64,000 bases of DNA. Origin: Letharia columbiana (taxonomy: Eukaryota > Ascomycota > Lecanoromycetes > Lecanorales > Parmeliaceae). This document shows, one piece after another, positions 1 to 12,403 of this stretch (position 1 is the first letter of the stretch; the number at the start of each line of letters is the position of its first letter). The stretch lies in NCBI RefSeq assembly GCF_014066305.1, contig NW_023501089.1, forward strand, positions 62,001-126,000. The letters are read 5' to 3'. The position numbers and the translations under genes were made by a program. The notes beneath the pieces were generated by a model, which was not told the DNA's origin, did no database searches, and saw only the letters and a list, made by a program, of their open reading frames with translations.

Positions 1-3000
1 GTCAAGGTGTACGTTTCGGAAGGATAAGTAAAGCTGCAACTTGCGAGTGGATGATTCAAGTTAGAGGTTGCTTGTCACGAGTCAAACTGAGTTGGTTGTG
101 GATGAGCGTAGATGAAGTCGCGCTGTGTTGTAAGGTGACCAACTTCTTGGCGTGAGCCTCGGCTGCCTGCGTTTTTAATTCGTTAATCTCTTTCTTCACT
201 TCAGTCTTGCGGGGAGACGTTTAAAGCCAAGGATGAGCAGCGTAAGGTTAAGACCGTAAAACTTCATCGTAGTCGGAAGTTTTGAAGCCACAATGAACCG
301 GTGCCTCCACTCACAACCGCAAAAACTAGCCAGATACAACGAGTCAAATTTCATGACGGAGTAGAGCTTGAAGTAGCCAGATTCGGTGTACCAAAGACAC
401 CGGAATAGGTTTGGTAGACCATAGGGGTTCAAACCCATAAAAATGCGTCACATTCAAGGTCTTTGAGACCGAGAAGATGTTCTAGAATGGATTATAGCCC
501 GAAATGTTTTACAGGTCCTGGCAGTGCTCATCAATTAATAGCAAATGGCTCTTTCTGACCACCTCTCCGGACATCACAATTGACATTGGGAGACTCGGTG
601 TAGAGGTATAAGTTGATTGATCTTCTAGCTACGGTGTCTTCAGCCATTCTTTGTACTACTTGCCAAGCACCCTATACCTTCTCAGTTTCATAAGAGTTGG
701 TGAGTGTTGCGAGTATGAGATGGTTGACTTATGCAGAACAAGATTCGAGGGCCGCCCCGTAGGTTCACCACATTTGTAAGGTATTGCCACTGGAATCGGG
801 TGAAATCAATGAAAGGTCACCTGAGTAATTTCGTGTGTATAGACCGGGGTATGACCACCTTGGACCACCTTCATGCTTTCATCCTCAACTTCCCGCAGCA
901 GTGAGGACAAGACAGACGCAATAGCAGATAGAGTGAAATAGGCTTTGAAGGAAATCGCATCATGGCAAGACTACCAACAATAGCCGGCAATCAATGCTTT
1001 CAGCCTTTGTGAATGATGATGCCATTTCTACATGCCCCCCAAAACCTGAATGTCGCGCAGTTAAATATCATACCTCGAGGACCCTCGGACGGAGAAGCCT
1101 AGGCAAAATCTTGTCCCAACGACATGTCTTTCTCCGTCCTTGCTTCTTCAGAAGCAGCAGGCTCTCTAATCCTTTGACTTGCCCAAAGACCTGCAGCAAC
1201 CTCGCCAGATTTGGCATCTTGAAATTGAAAGGCAAACCGATCTGAAATAGTCCCCTTGCATCTTGCTCTCCATCGAAGACTTGCGTCCCTGGATCGTCGT
1301 TTCCTGCTTGTCCACATCATCCGTGAATCTTCTATCATAACCTAGATGTGATATCATTTCTATTAAGACGTATCACTTGTATGTATGTACTCGTGATGCT
1401 TGGCCTCATCGCCTTTCCCGTCGACCTTCTGCTCTTGCTGCTACTTCTCAGGAGATAGTGCCAGATCTCCTGCTGCAAAGTGAGCGCCTCATGAAGATGC
1501 TATTCCTCTATCTGGAGACCCACTGTTATGCATCTACTGTCATGCGCCCAAAAGTAATGGATAGATGGATAGAAATGCCGATCATTTGTTGGACTTCCGA
1601 AGATGACCCCTTCCGCAGTGGGTTAAGATGACAGAAGACTTGGCGACCTAGATTTGCTTCCTCTGTCACCCCAAGATGCGCATTGACTAGATTTGGTTTA
1701 GGACAGAGCATCAACTGTGTATGGTGGGAAAGAGAGGGGGGCTGTTGGTGCTGCTGCTTTGCGTGAGCCGCCTTACCCGATTGGATTAATTGTTAATTCA
1801 CTACATAAAGAAAATAGTGGGTTTCTTAAAGCGCAACAAAGAAATTCCTCCCGTTAAGTCCCGCCCGCTTCTTTGGTCGATCGGTTAACATGCTGACAAT
1901 ATCCCAGGTAGGCGAGCACAGACTTTGAAGCAGGAGAAGTTTTCGGGCGAACACCTGACTCAGGTTAAGATCGTCCAATAGTGTCTCCTGTGGAAAAGCC
2001 TGTGCTCGCGGCCGGCGACGAGGTCCACCTGTCCGTGGTGCCGGCTACATAACTGTGGTACTATGTACTCAGCGAACCGAGTGACCTCACAAATAATTTT
2101 TTGGCTGTTCCTTTTTTTTTCTTTCACACTACCACGCTCCATCAGCGACGCAAAAAATAGCAATGTGATTATACAAGTATCTAGGCTACCAGGCTTCATC
2201 TTCCAATTTTTCGCACATGTCTAGAGCTTTCCTTGGTGAAGGCCGGTTCCCAACGTGCTGTCTTGGTTCCAGCTCGAACACAGCGACTCCCAAATGGGCC
2301 TAGCGTGAGCACCAGCAACACAAACGGCCTTCACTGCGCACAGATCTCCTAGTGGCTGTTACTCCGTCATACTACAATACAAGCTATGAGCACCCATTCA
2401 GACCCTGACACGTGCGAATCGTACCCTTCAAAGAGTTCCACCCTTAATCAAGTAGCATGTTGAGGGACACTGACAAAATTTGAGTAACTTGGTCTGCGCA
2501 AAGTAATTTCAACAGAGACAGAAACGCATTCCGATCGGATAATAAATGAGGACTCATCGCATTCTCCCATTCATTCGCGTTTCCTTAAGCTGTAGACTCG
2601 TCACACGGGCATTAGACCGTCATTGGAGGTTTTGACATCCAGTTGGGGGGGGGGGAGAATTGTGATTCCTGTTCATCTAAAACATCGAGAGTGAAATCCC
2701 TACCGGACACTTTGCGAGGCCAGTAGCATCCCTGTCGTACAGCTCTGCTTGCCGACGAGGGCACGATAGCATTAGTAAGATTAAATATTTAGCTGCCCAT
2801 TTGTTTGCAATATTCTGTTAACTGGCTGTTCCTGTGACAGACGGTTTTTTTTGAAGTCAGACCGTGCGTATCTTACGCATCGACTTTCAACACTCTACGG
2901 AGGTTTTTTTTTTGTGGGGGGCCGCTTGTATTTTAACGTGCTTCATCTCGGTCCCCCACCGCGGGGTTTTGCGAAGTATATTGGGTCAAGCGTATTGTCT

Positions 3001-5034
3001 TGTATATATGTTCTTAGGCCTTTTTCTCTTCCCCTCAGCGCCGTACCCCGCTGTTACGCCGCGTACGGAGGGTATTATTTATCGCACGATAGCTGCAATA
3101 TCGAACGGGCTGAAATGGTCGAACCGAAAGCCAATCAGGAACAATGAAGTCTTGGGCCAAAGGGATCCTCTTCAGCGACGGGGGCCCTTGCCATACAGAT
3201 GCCGATGCTCCCATCCGCAACATCAACACCTCTAAAATACTCTAATCATCCTTACGCGAGTTCTTTAGTCCTTATATTTGAGGGTCTATGAATCGTTCTG
3301 ACGAGGGAGTCACTCCATGACAACACTTCTTTGCCACATTCACTCGTTTTTGGATACACAGCATTCTCAAAGGCATTTACTCTGCGGGTTTGTGAATCTC
3401 TGGCGCCGGTCGAGCGTATCTAAACACCCAACCTAGATCTCTTCTTTCTCTTCGCTTTTCTTGCACTCGTCGACCATCCCCCCATAGGACATCCCAGCCT
3501 ACCTCCCCTAGGGCTTACGAGGCTCCTTCACTCGTAGAGATTCCGCGCATACTTCACTTACAGCGCTTCCGTACATGGGCACTATAGCACTTCTCTCTGC
3601 CTACTCACTGCAGGATCTCCTGCCTACCTCATTCGTAGGGTTTCCTAGCCCATTTCGCGCAGAGCTTCCGCTTGGGCACTGTAGGATATCTTTTTGCCTA
3701 CGTCCTGTAGAGCTTCCTGGGCTCTACCTGGCCTGTTGCCGGCTTGCTCATCGAAGAGTTCGTATCGTTTGCTGCCCTTGTCGCAGGCTCACTGTGTTGT
3801 CTTGACTGTTCTCGTCCTTGGGGCGCAAATGCTTGGCAATTGATTCTAACAAAACCTCCACGAATCTTCATTTTTACTCTACCAACTGTCCTTTCATCGA
3901 CATTTGCTCTCTAGGCCTGAATGCTGCAATTATAGCTTTTTGCAACATAGCCTGGGCGCAAGCCATCCAATACCCTGTTCCGCAATTTCCGAGACTCCCA
4001 TGTTTACGAGCCGATATCGAAAGCGCCCTCCTTTCGTGAGTGTGAACCATTGCCGTCGTCCTCGTCCACAAATCAGTGATCCTATCATATATCGTAGGCC
4101 GACAGACTGTGCGAGTCTGGTGGGTGATTGTCACTTTTTTACAATCACAATCACTACATAATTATACATTTGGGCAGCGTTTTTAAGCCGAAGAGGTTCT
4201 AAAAGGGACTTTACTGCTCTCAATTAATGATGCGAGGACTTAAGCTCAAGTGCTCTGTCCCATCGTAAAAGGGTTCATCCTTCTTATCCGACTAGGCTAT
4301 ACTCATGATCAGGCTGCGCCTTGGGAACATTGATGTCAGAAATTACTTTCTAAGCAATAAATGTTGTTTGGAGAGAAAGAGACCGGCGAGAAAACCTGTA
4401 TGAGTTGCTCCATTTCTTCGTATCATGCCACGGGCTGCGTTTAGAGAGGAAGGGAAAGGACGGCAGTGGTACAAAGAGGGAGAAACTAGCCACATATCGA
4501 GTTTGATACGCAAAGCAGTCGAACGGGTTGCTTCGGCTACGATTTAATTCTGTGGACGGAATTTCCTCCGAGATATACCATGAGATGGTTGTATCGATAG
4601 CCAGCAAGGGTATTACTCCGCTAGCATCCCAACGACTCCATCAGAGTCCAAACGCCTGTGGTAAGGATTGCACATTATCTTCTGAGAAGTAGTTCAGATG
4701 AGATTTCGCGCGTAAAGGAGATAATGCATGAATTTGAGCGTCAGCGACAATCATGCATCCGTGGATGGAAAGGGAAGGATTACATCGGGCAACGTCTTAG
4801 TGCTTTCCTGGAAGTAGGAGATGTGGATCATTAGGGCTTCACTGGTAGGACTCCGCAAACAGAAAGTTGTATCTTGATTGCAATATTATCTGCAGTCCCA
4901 CTCTCCGCAATATTTGGCCTCCTGAATCCTTCCCTCAGATCCCCCACTTCAAGCTCCTTCAAGGATGTCAATGGTCCAACGCACTGATATGAGAGCCATC
5001 CAATGGCTTCGTCGCGGTGACCAAGCGGACAACA
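1..5034. other. gene-poor stretch, no supported gene
   Basis: I see no ORF here with family-like sequence, plausible intron structure or compositional support; the short ORFs on both strands are all under about 125 codons and read as random. A G-run lies near 2645-2657 and a degenerate interspersed repeat at about 3480-3725. The 3' flank of the NLR gene starts near 5034. Confidence 0.6.
3481..3725. repeat. degenerate short interspersed repeat
   Basis: Variants of two short modules alternate: one like GTAGAGCTTCC (near 3535, 3565, 3636, 3660 and 3709) and one like CACTGTAGGAT...TGCCTAC (near 3487, 3589 and 3678). The copies have diverged and spacing is irregular. I infer an old decayed tandem repeat. 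No coding role is visible. Confidence 0.4.
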
Positions 5035-8000
5035 TCAATCCGTCTCCATGGACTCTCCCTCTCCATCTGACCTCTCGGTTCTTCGCGAGTCTCGCTCAAT
5101 CTCTGCATTGAGCTCTTCCAACGCGTCAATCGTTTCAGCATGTTGAGATCCCAAGAGCTTTTCGCAGCCCTCATGAGCTCGACTGAAGAAATCTTTTGCT
5201 CTGTCAAAGTTTTGCGTATCTCGAGATGACCAACCCATGTTGTAGAACAGGTCTAGTTGCGCCTTGGGATTCGTGGGAGGATTTTTGGTATAGCTGAGTA
5301 AGACCCGCTGATACATCGACTCAGCCCCCGTCAGATTGCCTTGATCTCGATAAAGACTACCTAGATTGCTGACCGTGTTTAATGTAGACGTGTGATCTCG
5401 TCCAAGAGCTTTTTCGTAGCCAGCCAAAGCCCGCTGATACATCGACTCAGCCCCCGTCAGATTGCCTTGGCGACCATAAAGAACACCTAGATTGTTGATC
5501 GTCTTTAATGTGGATATATGATCTCGTCCAAGAGATCTTTCATAGCCAGCCAAAGCCCGCTGATACATCGATTCAGCCTCCGTCAGATTGCCTTGATCAT
5601 GATAGAGAACACCTAGATTGTTGACCGTTTTTAATGTAGAGTTGTGATCTCGTCCAAGAGATCTTTCATAGCCAGCCAAAGCCCGCTGATACATCGATTC
5701 AGCCTCCGTCAGATTGCCTTGATCATGATAGAGAACACCTAGATTGTTGACCGTTTCTAATGTAGAGTTGTGATCTCGTCCAAGAGCTTTTTCATAGCCA
5801 GCCAAAGCCCGTTGATACATCGACTCAGCCCCCGTCAGATTGCCTTGATAATCATAGAGAACACCTAGATTGTTGACCGTGTCTAATGTAGATATATGAT
5901 CTCGTCCAAAAGCTTTTTCATAGCCAGCCAAAGCCCGTTGATACATCGATTCAGCCTCCGTTAGCTTGCCTTGTTTTCTATAAAGAATACCCAGATTGTT
6001 AACCGTGTCTAATGTAGAAGAATGATCTCGATCCAAAAGCTTTTTCATAGCCAGCCAAAGCCCGCTGATACATCATACCAGCCTCCGTCAGCTTGCCTTG
6101 ATCCCCATAAAGGATGCCTAGAATGTTGACCGTGGGAAATATATATCTGTGATTGGAATTTTTCTCGTAGCCAGCCAAAGCCCGCAGGTACATCGATTCA
6201 GCCTCCGTCAGCTTGCCTTGATCATGGTAAAGGCGACCTAGACTGCAAAAGAAGGTGGAAATACAATCCTCGCTTTTTCTGGAGTCTTTGCTCTTGTTGA
6301 CCCATTGAGGCAGTATCTGTAAGCATCTTTCAAAGTGTAAAGATAAACGCTGCTGTGTTATCCAATCACCTGGTGCTGGGTTGAAAGGGAAAGTTTCTCC
6401 AACACAAGTAAGGGCTAACTTCACATTCTGACCCTCAACAGGCGTACACCAGAAGGTCTTCACCCAGGCGTGTACGCAATGGTGCATTGAATATCCGTCA
6501 GACTCTGTCAACTTCTCAATTAGGGCATGCTTCCGCAATTTCCCTATTGCAGAGTTGAAAGCCAACTTTGTGCCGATTATATCGAGAAACCAGTCGGGAG
6601 CCTCATCCTCTCCAGCTTTTAGCAGATCATACCACAGGTCTCGGTTGTCAAAGTACGCCCAGAGCTCAAGGAGCTTCGCTGCTGACTTATTCTCTTTGCG
6701 TATACAGATGTACGAAAGATTCCAAGTCGAGTATATTGTCTGATCCTCGTAAGAAGGGAGTGAAGGGCTTGTCCGCTGAAGCTCAAGCCACGATGCTTCG
6801 TAGTGGTCAAGATACGCTGATACAGGTATACCAGTCAGCCCCAGATAACCACCAGCAGTCGCCAACGCAAGTGGAAGGCCATCAAGTTTCCTTATCAAAT
6901 CCTTGGTTCTGGGATCTGTTTTCAAAGTAAGCGTGGGCTTGGCAAAAATTATCGCTGGAAAGTTACCTTCCTCGATGGATCTACCTGAAGTTTGGACTAG
7001 AAGTGAAACACTCTCCTCATCTTCTGATAATTTTGTGACTTCTATGGGGCGTCCTATTCTCAGAGTTTTCCAGCGTGTTGTCACGAGAATCGAGCCTTGG
7101 TGAGCCTCGGGGAAATACGATCGAACATCATAAGCGTGCTGTCTCTTGTTGTCGGAAATTTTAGGGTTGTCGACGTTGTCGTAGATCAGTAACCACTTGT
7201 CGTTCCCTCGGAGGCCTAACCATGTTTTCATTTCACGTAGGATAGCATTGAGAACTTCTTCATTCTGTGATTCATTAAGAAGCTCTTGGTTAAGGTGTTC
7301 CTTGGGCAACCGTCTGGCATTGGTGGCGAAGCTCTGTTTCAATGTGTCCTCCGTCTTCCCATTGAGCCAGAGTATTGCAGAATAGTCATCTCGATGCTTC
7401 TTTGCGAACTCAATGGCGAGCTGCGATTTTCCAATGCCTCCTAATCCATGAAGTACTACAACCTTTCGCTCTGCAGCAGTGAAAGGAAGAAGCACCGACT
7501 CAATCGATGCAAGATTGCTAGCTCGGCCAACAAAATAATCAATTTCGGGAGCGGCAGCGAGGGAGAACACCAATTGGAATTGTTCCTGTCCTTGCAGGTG
7601 TTTGGAATCATTTGCGAGAGAAACATGGGCTGAGCGTAGACTTCGTCAGCTGCTTGATCATGTTAAAAGTGAAGGGCGAGGAGCGAGACAAAGGAGTCGA
7701 GTAATTGAAAAGCTATGAGCAAATCTGTTCGTTTCTATGTTGAAAGCAAAATATCTGTCAAGACGGGGCAGACAAAGACGCAAATCTTTTTTTCAGATCC
7801 TGATCAATCCCTCGGGGATCGTCAGCTGCTTCACGGCTTTGCTCCGCTCTAGAAGAAACATCGACGGACTCACTTCTCTCAAGCGCAGCGTCATACAAGT
7901 CCTGAATGTTACTTGCAACAAGCTTGAAGTTGTCTTGGTCTCGCCTGCTTCCACCGAAGCGGCACAAGTCACTGTGTTCTGCGTTGAGCTCAATGATGTT

Positions 8001-9061
8001 CTCTCTGGTTCCAGAGAGCCCAAAAGTTGCGCTCTTCTTAGGGACAGTATTGCCAATGCCTTCCCAGAAAGAAACCAGTTGATACGATTCGAGCTGATGC
8101 CTCCATTGTTCACCGAGGAGGTCCGTGAACAACGAGCCGCTTTTCAGTGTTTCGATGACAGCGTTCGAAGATTGCAAATGCAGTGTAGAAGCTACGCGGG
8201 CAGCGGCTGATCCCAGCGCCACCAGAGATTTATTGCCACCATCGTGCGGTGTGCCAAAGAATACGAGACCGGTCGTCGAAGTGCGAATTCGTGTGTATCT
8301 CGGATTGTTGTGGGCGTTCACGAGAGCCTATGCCACAATAGCGAAAAGATTAGTAAGTTCCTTGAGCTACAGAGCCCGAAGAAACCGAGCGACCTACCTG
8401 CTGCACCAATATACCTCCAAGACTATGAGCTAGGAATATCAAGGGCCGATCAGGGTCTTGCCGGCGCTCAATTCGCAATGCCTCTAGCAGGTCGTTCGCT
8501 TTGTCGATGAACTGGCCTCTGTCTTTTCCATATACCAGCGTCGAGTTGTAGACCCAGAGGAATATACGAGCCTGGCTAGTGTATCTCTTGGGTAGATCGT
8601 CTTTCAGCCAAATTCGCCCGTCGTCGCCTGCGGGCGTTCTCCACGTGTCCCAGGCGTGTTCCTCATCATCTTTGCTACGCGGGTTGAGACCGTGTACAGC
8701 TATAATGCTGAATTGAATTAGCGACGATGTGAGTGCAGGCGTATGGAGAAAATTACTCGACCTGGGATTCCTTGTCAACATCCTCGGCGGAGTAAAGCTG
8801 TCGCAACGGCTTATCTCGCCTGGTCAGTGACAGGAAAGAGTAAGCAGGTGGGAGGGGCTAACCATGATTTGCAATGACTAATGCGGGGCCATTCCTTGTA
8901 GAACGGTTCGCTACAATGCGGAGCTGGAAAGATGTTGCGTGGCAGCTGGCTGTTGATGGCGAGGGCAGGGACCCCACCACACGCGGCAATACCGCAGGTG
9001 ACTTGCAGTAGGATCGAGGCCGAGCATGCAACCAGTCGAGAAGGGTTTGGCGTGGCAACCA
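5035..9061 (-). CDS. NLR/STAND protein: SesB-like hydrolase + NB-ARC + TPR array (frameshifted)
   Basis: This is a fungal NOD-like receptor; the family works in nonself recognition and programmed cell death. The exons I can trace are 8863-9061, 8757-8819, 8398-8707, about 7760-8327, and about 7635 down to 5035. The introns 8820-8862, 8708-8756 and 8328-8397 join frames cleanly. The N-terminal alpha/beta-hydrolase domain has IIAVHGLNP, the nucleophile elbow AHSLGG and VFFGTPHDGG. The NB-ARC part has the P-loop GLGGIGKSQ, Walker B LLIYDNVD, LVTTR and GLPLAL. About nine 42-residue kinesin-light-chain-type TPRs follow. Relative to its sister repeats, one repeat near 6030-6045 carries one extra base (GGATCGAGATC instead of GGACGAGATC), which shifts the frame, so the protein would stop at 5999 unless this is a sequencing error. 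No ATG is visible in the first exon; the 5' end and the intron near 7640-7760 are unresolved. Confidence 0.85.
5280..6235 (-). repeat. 126-bp TPR-encoding tandem repeat array
   Basis: About eight 126-bp units encode 42-residue TPRs of the form NNLGVLYHDQGNLTEAESMY followed by QRALAGYEKALGRDH. Adjacent units are near-identical at the nucleotide level, for example those around 5510-5640 and 5640-5765. This indicates recent duplication or gene conversion, as expected for recognition repeats in fungal STAND proteins. The single-base insertion lies in the third unit counted from the NB-ARC side. Confidence 0.9.
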
Positions 9062-9854
9062 CTGTGCGTCAGAACGCAGACCAATGTTGGAAAACATCGA
9101 TAACCCAATGCACTTTTCATAGATAATTTGTGGGCGATGAGAAGACACATCAGACTGTAGTCGCGTTGTTGCCCTTAAGACATCACGGAGGGGATTTTTT
9201 TTGGCATGGGGTAGCGATCGTTCGCAAACATGACAGCAGATGCTCGCATTCTGCTTCTGAAGAGGTTAGGTGATCTCTCTCACAAACCCGGATATATGGT
9301 TTAAGCTATGATAACTTGATGCCTCGCTCCCTATACGCGTTCTTCTATGATACGTTTCGCTTTTGTATCAAGACATTGGGACTCGATGCAATAGAAGGAC
9401 GACCCTTGCCAAGCCAGCGACCAATAGTGAATATTATGAGACTCTCTATCACTCACCGACGGCAATGCACATACACTTTAAGCCATGCTACACCTCTTTC
9501 TCCGGGCTGCTCACAGTTGGTTGATGACTGAACTTTCCTTAGACTTCTAACCGCTTGAACTCAACGCACTGCCAGCTGAAGGCGATCAGGCCTCCTTAAT
9601 ACCAGGCATGTTTCCTCACCTCCCTGTTGAAAGCACGGTGGCTGTTTTCATGTACTCATCTTCTTCGACTGTGTTTTTTGCGGAGTGCTCTTGATACAGC
9701 GTGTTGCATGGATGTGATAACGACTCGAAGAGGAGTTCCAGTACGTTGGTACATGAGGATGACGAGCACGATCCCACATAGTTATTTTAAAAAAAACGTC
9801 TGAACAAAGCCAGGAAACACGCTTTCGAATGATCATGCTATACCTCCCACAAGC
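9062..9854. other. intergenic, no supported gene
   Basis: This stretch lies between the NLR 5' end and the F-box-like gene. It probably holds the unresolved first exon of the NLR, upstream of an acceptor-like GCACAG at about 9062-9067. Nothing else is supported. Confidence 0.45.
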
Positions 9855-10641
9855 TTATCCATCATCTCTCAACGCCGGCGACCATTCCTCTCCATGTCTC
9901 CCATCAAAAGCCAGAGTGCCAATCATAGAGACGTCATTACTTACCACGACAACTCGAAGGCATGAGATGATGGAAGCATAGACACACTGGAGGAAGTCAG
10001 TTAAATGAGTCGTCTATTTTAGTGGTGAATGCGCCTCGTGGGTATAGCCATACCTGACAAAACGCCTGCGCCGAACCTGGAATGCCGCAGATGGTGAGAC
10101 TCTTGAGGTCGGGACAACAGTCGATAGTATCTTACAGGCAAGAGCTGACGGTGGCATCGACAAGGCTGTTAAGGTCATCGACGTTCATGGCGGAAGGGTC
10201 GTAAGGGTCTCTCAACTGGATACACAGCCGCTGAACGAGCAAAAGAAACGGTTGGTGTCGCAGGAATGGCTGGAAGCCGACTGTCATAGCCCGGATTACG
10301 AAGATGTTGTTCCGGTAGAAGTGCTCTATGGCTTCGTGATAGATTGTCTTGCAGGTAAACAGAAGTGCTGTTGATGATGTTGTTCTTGTTGTTCGTGTTG
10401 TTGAGATGTATGCGCTCACTGCAGGCCGTGTTGTTGCTGTAAGCCAACTTTTTCTCGCGCGTAGCAAGTTTGTTAGAAACGCAGCAGGGGATGAATAAGA
10501 TGTGTGTTCTGATGTAAGATCTGGTCTTATCCAGTGCAGAGGCTCATCGGTAAACAGAACCTGGGGATAGATTGCAAGGCGTAGCTCAGAAAGCAGATTG
10601 AGGAAGCGAAAAGGTGTGATAGCGAGAATTTCAGCCACCAT
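9855..10641 (-). CDS. F-box-like/DUF protein, interrupted by an in-frame TAA
   Basis: The start, with FRFLNLLSELRLAIYPQVLF, matches the N-terminal motif of fungal F-box-like proteins, and LLFTCKTIYHEAIEHFYRNN is typical of the same proteins. The frame stays open from ATG 10641 to a TAA at 10132-10134. It then continues in the same frame with TIDCCPDLKSLTICGIPGS, a normal family segment, to a good donor at 10053. Intron 9987-10053 leads to an exon ending at 9855. Apart from the one TAA, the reading is 240 codons. CAA to TAA is the change that RIP produces, so I read this as a recently inactivated gene; a stop-bypassing intron is not visible. The cellular role is unknown; relatives are F-box substrate adaptors. 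Confidence 0.6.
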
Positions 10642-12403
10642 GTCGGATCCATCTCCGCTGCTTCAAGAATAGTATCGCCCATGCTGTCCAGCTTTGTGGA
10701 ACGCGGTTACGAGAAGTTGCAAAACGAATCTCGCTAAACGATGGTAGAAATCTATTCTAGAAGACTCGAGAGCAGGTGTCAAAACGCACTATTACACAGT
10801 ATTGATAACGATAGGCTACTGAACTAGAAGTGAATAAGAAGGATTTGTTTTCAGTCGCGTTTGATGCTGTCTGTGAGGGTAGAAAGACCACCTATAGCCA
10901 CTGGCGGTAAGTACGAGTATCGACAGGCGCGTAGGAATCATAGAAGAACAGAAGAAAAAACGGAAGGGAAAAAGTACATTTGCGGCTGTAGGGCTTTCAA
11001 AAACCGGTCCGTCGTCCAAACCTTCAAAAGAGACAGACAGTAGTGGCGACAAACTTGTTTAGTGATCATGTCACCATGGCATCGTCACCCCCAACATGGG
11101 AGATTTACAGCCAGCATATCATCTAGCCGCAGCTGTAAGTCCCTGCACGTGGCTATCACCTATATGAAGAGATTTCCGAGTAATACATCCTTACATTTGG
11201 TTTGCTCGTGGCCACCTATAGTTGACCGTTTCTAATTCCGCCATTTAACAGCCTTCCATGAGATCGCAGCAGACTCTAACAGCCCAAGAGTAGGGGCTGC
11301 CATGCCGTCGAATCATCCAAAGATGAACGCTACCTTAAAGCAGTTAGACAACAGCGACAAGGTGCATGACTACCCAAAAGGTGATGAATCCGATCAGGAT
11401 GACAGTGGCAAAATAGCAGGCGGAGCGATCAGATTTTTGAGTCTGTCATACCGGTCCCAAGTCAACGTCAAGCCGGAGACATCTGAGAGTGTAGCGTGAG
11501 AGTCGTTCGAGTTGAGCATTTGAGAATGAAAATTTGTTGTTAGACGTCGATCTTGTCAGTATTTGGAGGCGTTGAGCCGCTCCAAGATGCCAATTTCGTG
11601 GGCGTTGACATTCCATCGTTGAAGCATCATAGACATTTAGCCTCTAGAATCTAGATGTGAGAGCAGCACGGTCGGTAAGGATTAGCAAAAGAGAGGGCGC
11701 ATTTCTAGGAGCGGTGAACAGCGCCTCGAATGGCTGCTGTTCACACAAACTGGCATCACAGTAACGAAATGTTCGCCTCATGTCTCAAAGGCATTATGAT
11801 TCACACTACAAGCACCTCATTGTTAGACGCCTAAGAGCGAGCTCTGGTGGTAGAAGATAACGACATTCTGGCAGTCTGCCGGGCAGGACGTCTTCAAATT
11901 CCAGCGTCGCAGGAGTTATGTGAAGAATTATTTGTTCACTTTGAAGGGCCCGAAGAGCGCCGTGCAGATTTTGAGCTCGAAGTATTGACCAGAGCAGGCA
12001 ATACAACTCGCCTTGCTAATGGGCCAGAGCCCCGTAACCAGGCTTGCGACAGAGGAGAGTACCAGAACGATGCTATTGGTCGATCAAGAGCAGCATAGCT
12101 GTGTAGCTTAGATTCATTGGCAGCTTGGAATGAAGCATGACAGAGTATGACTATCGATGATTGACCTGTCAGCCTTTACGAGTAGCTCTTCTTAGGCTGC
12201 CTGCCCCGGGGTTAGTGAACCGGAGTTTGCAGGCCAACCTTTTGGCGCCTCACAGAAATTCCTCTCTCCATAAGCAAATGCAGTGGCTGTCCCAGGACCA
12301 CCATTACCTCGGACTGGGTGTCATTCTGCGCCGAGCCTTTCGGCCTGCATACTCACCTAAAGCACGCTACGGATTGTCTTTCTGGTCAAGATTCATAGCA
12401 AGC
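10642..12403. other. intergenic, no supported gene
   Basis: Short ORFs at 11302-11499 (+) and 11806-12098 (both strands) show no recognisable motif or gene structure. The last part probably contains the promoter and 5' UTR of the dihydrouridine synthase gene. Confidence 0.5.

Noticed and set aside
2851..3235. 98- and 123-codon plus-strand ORFs
   Set aside because: They overlap in two frames across T- and G-runs and have no features.
5280..6235. Regular repeats that could be taken for a CRISPR-like array
   Set aside because: The units are contiguous, 126 bp long and encode TPRs in frame; there are no spacers.
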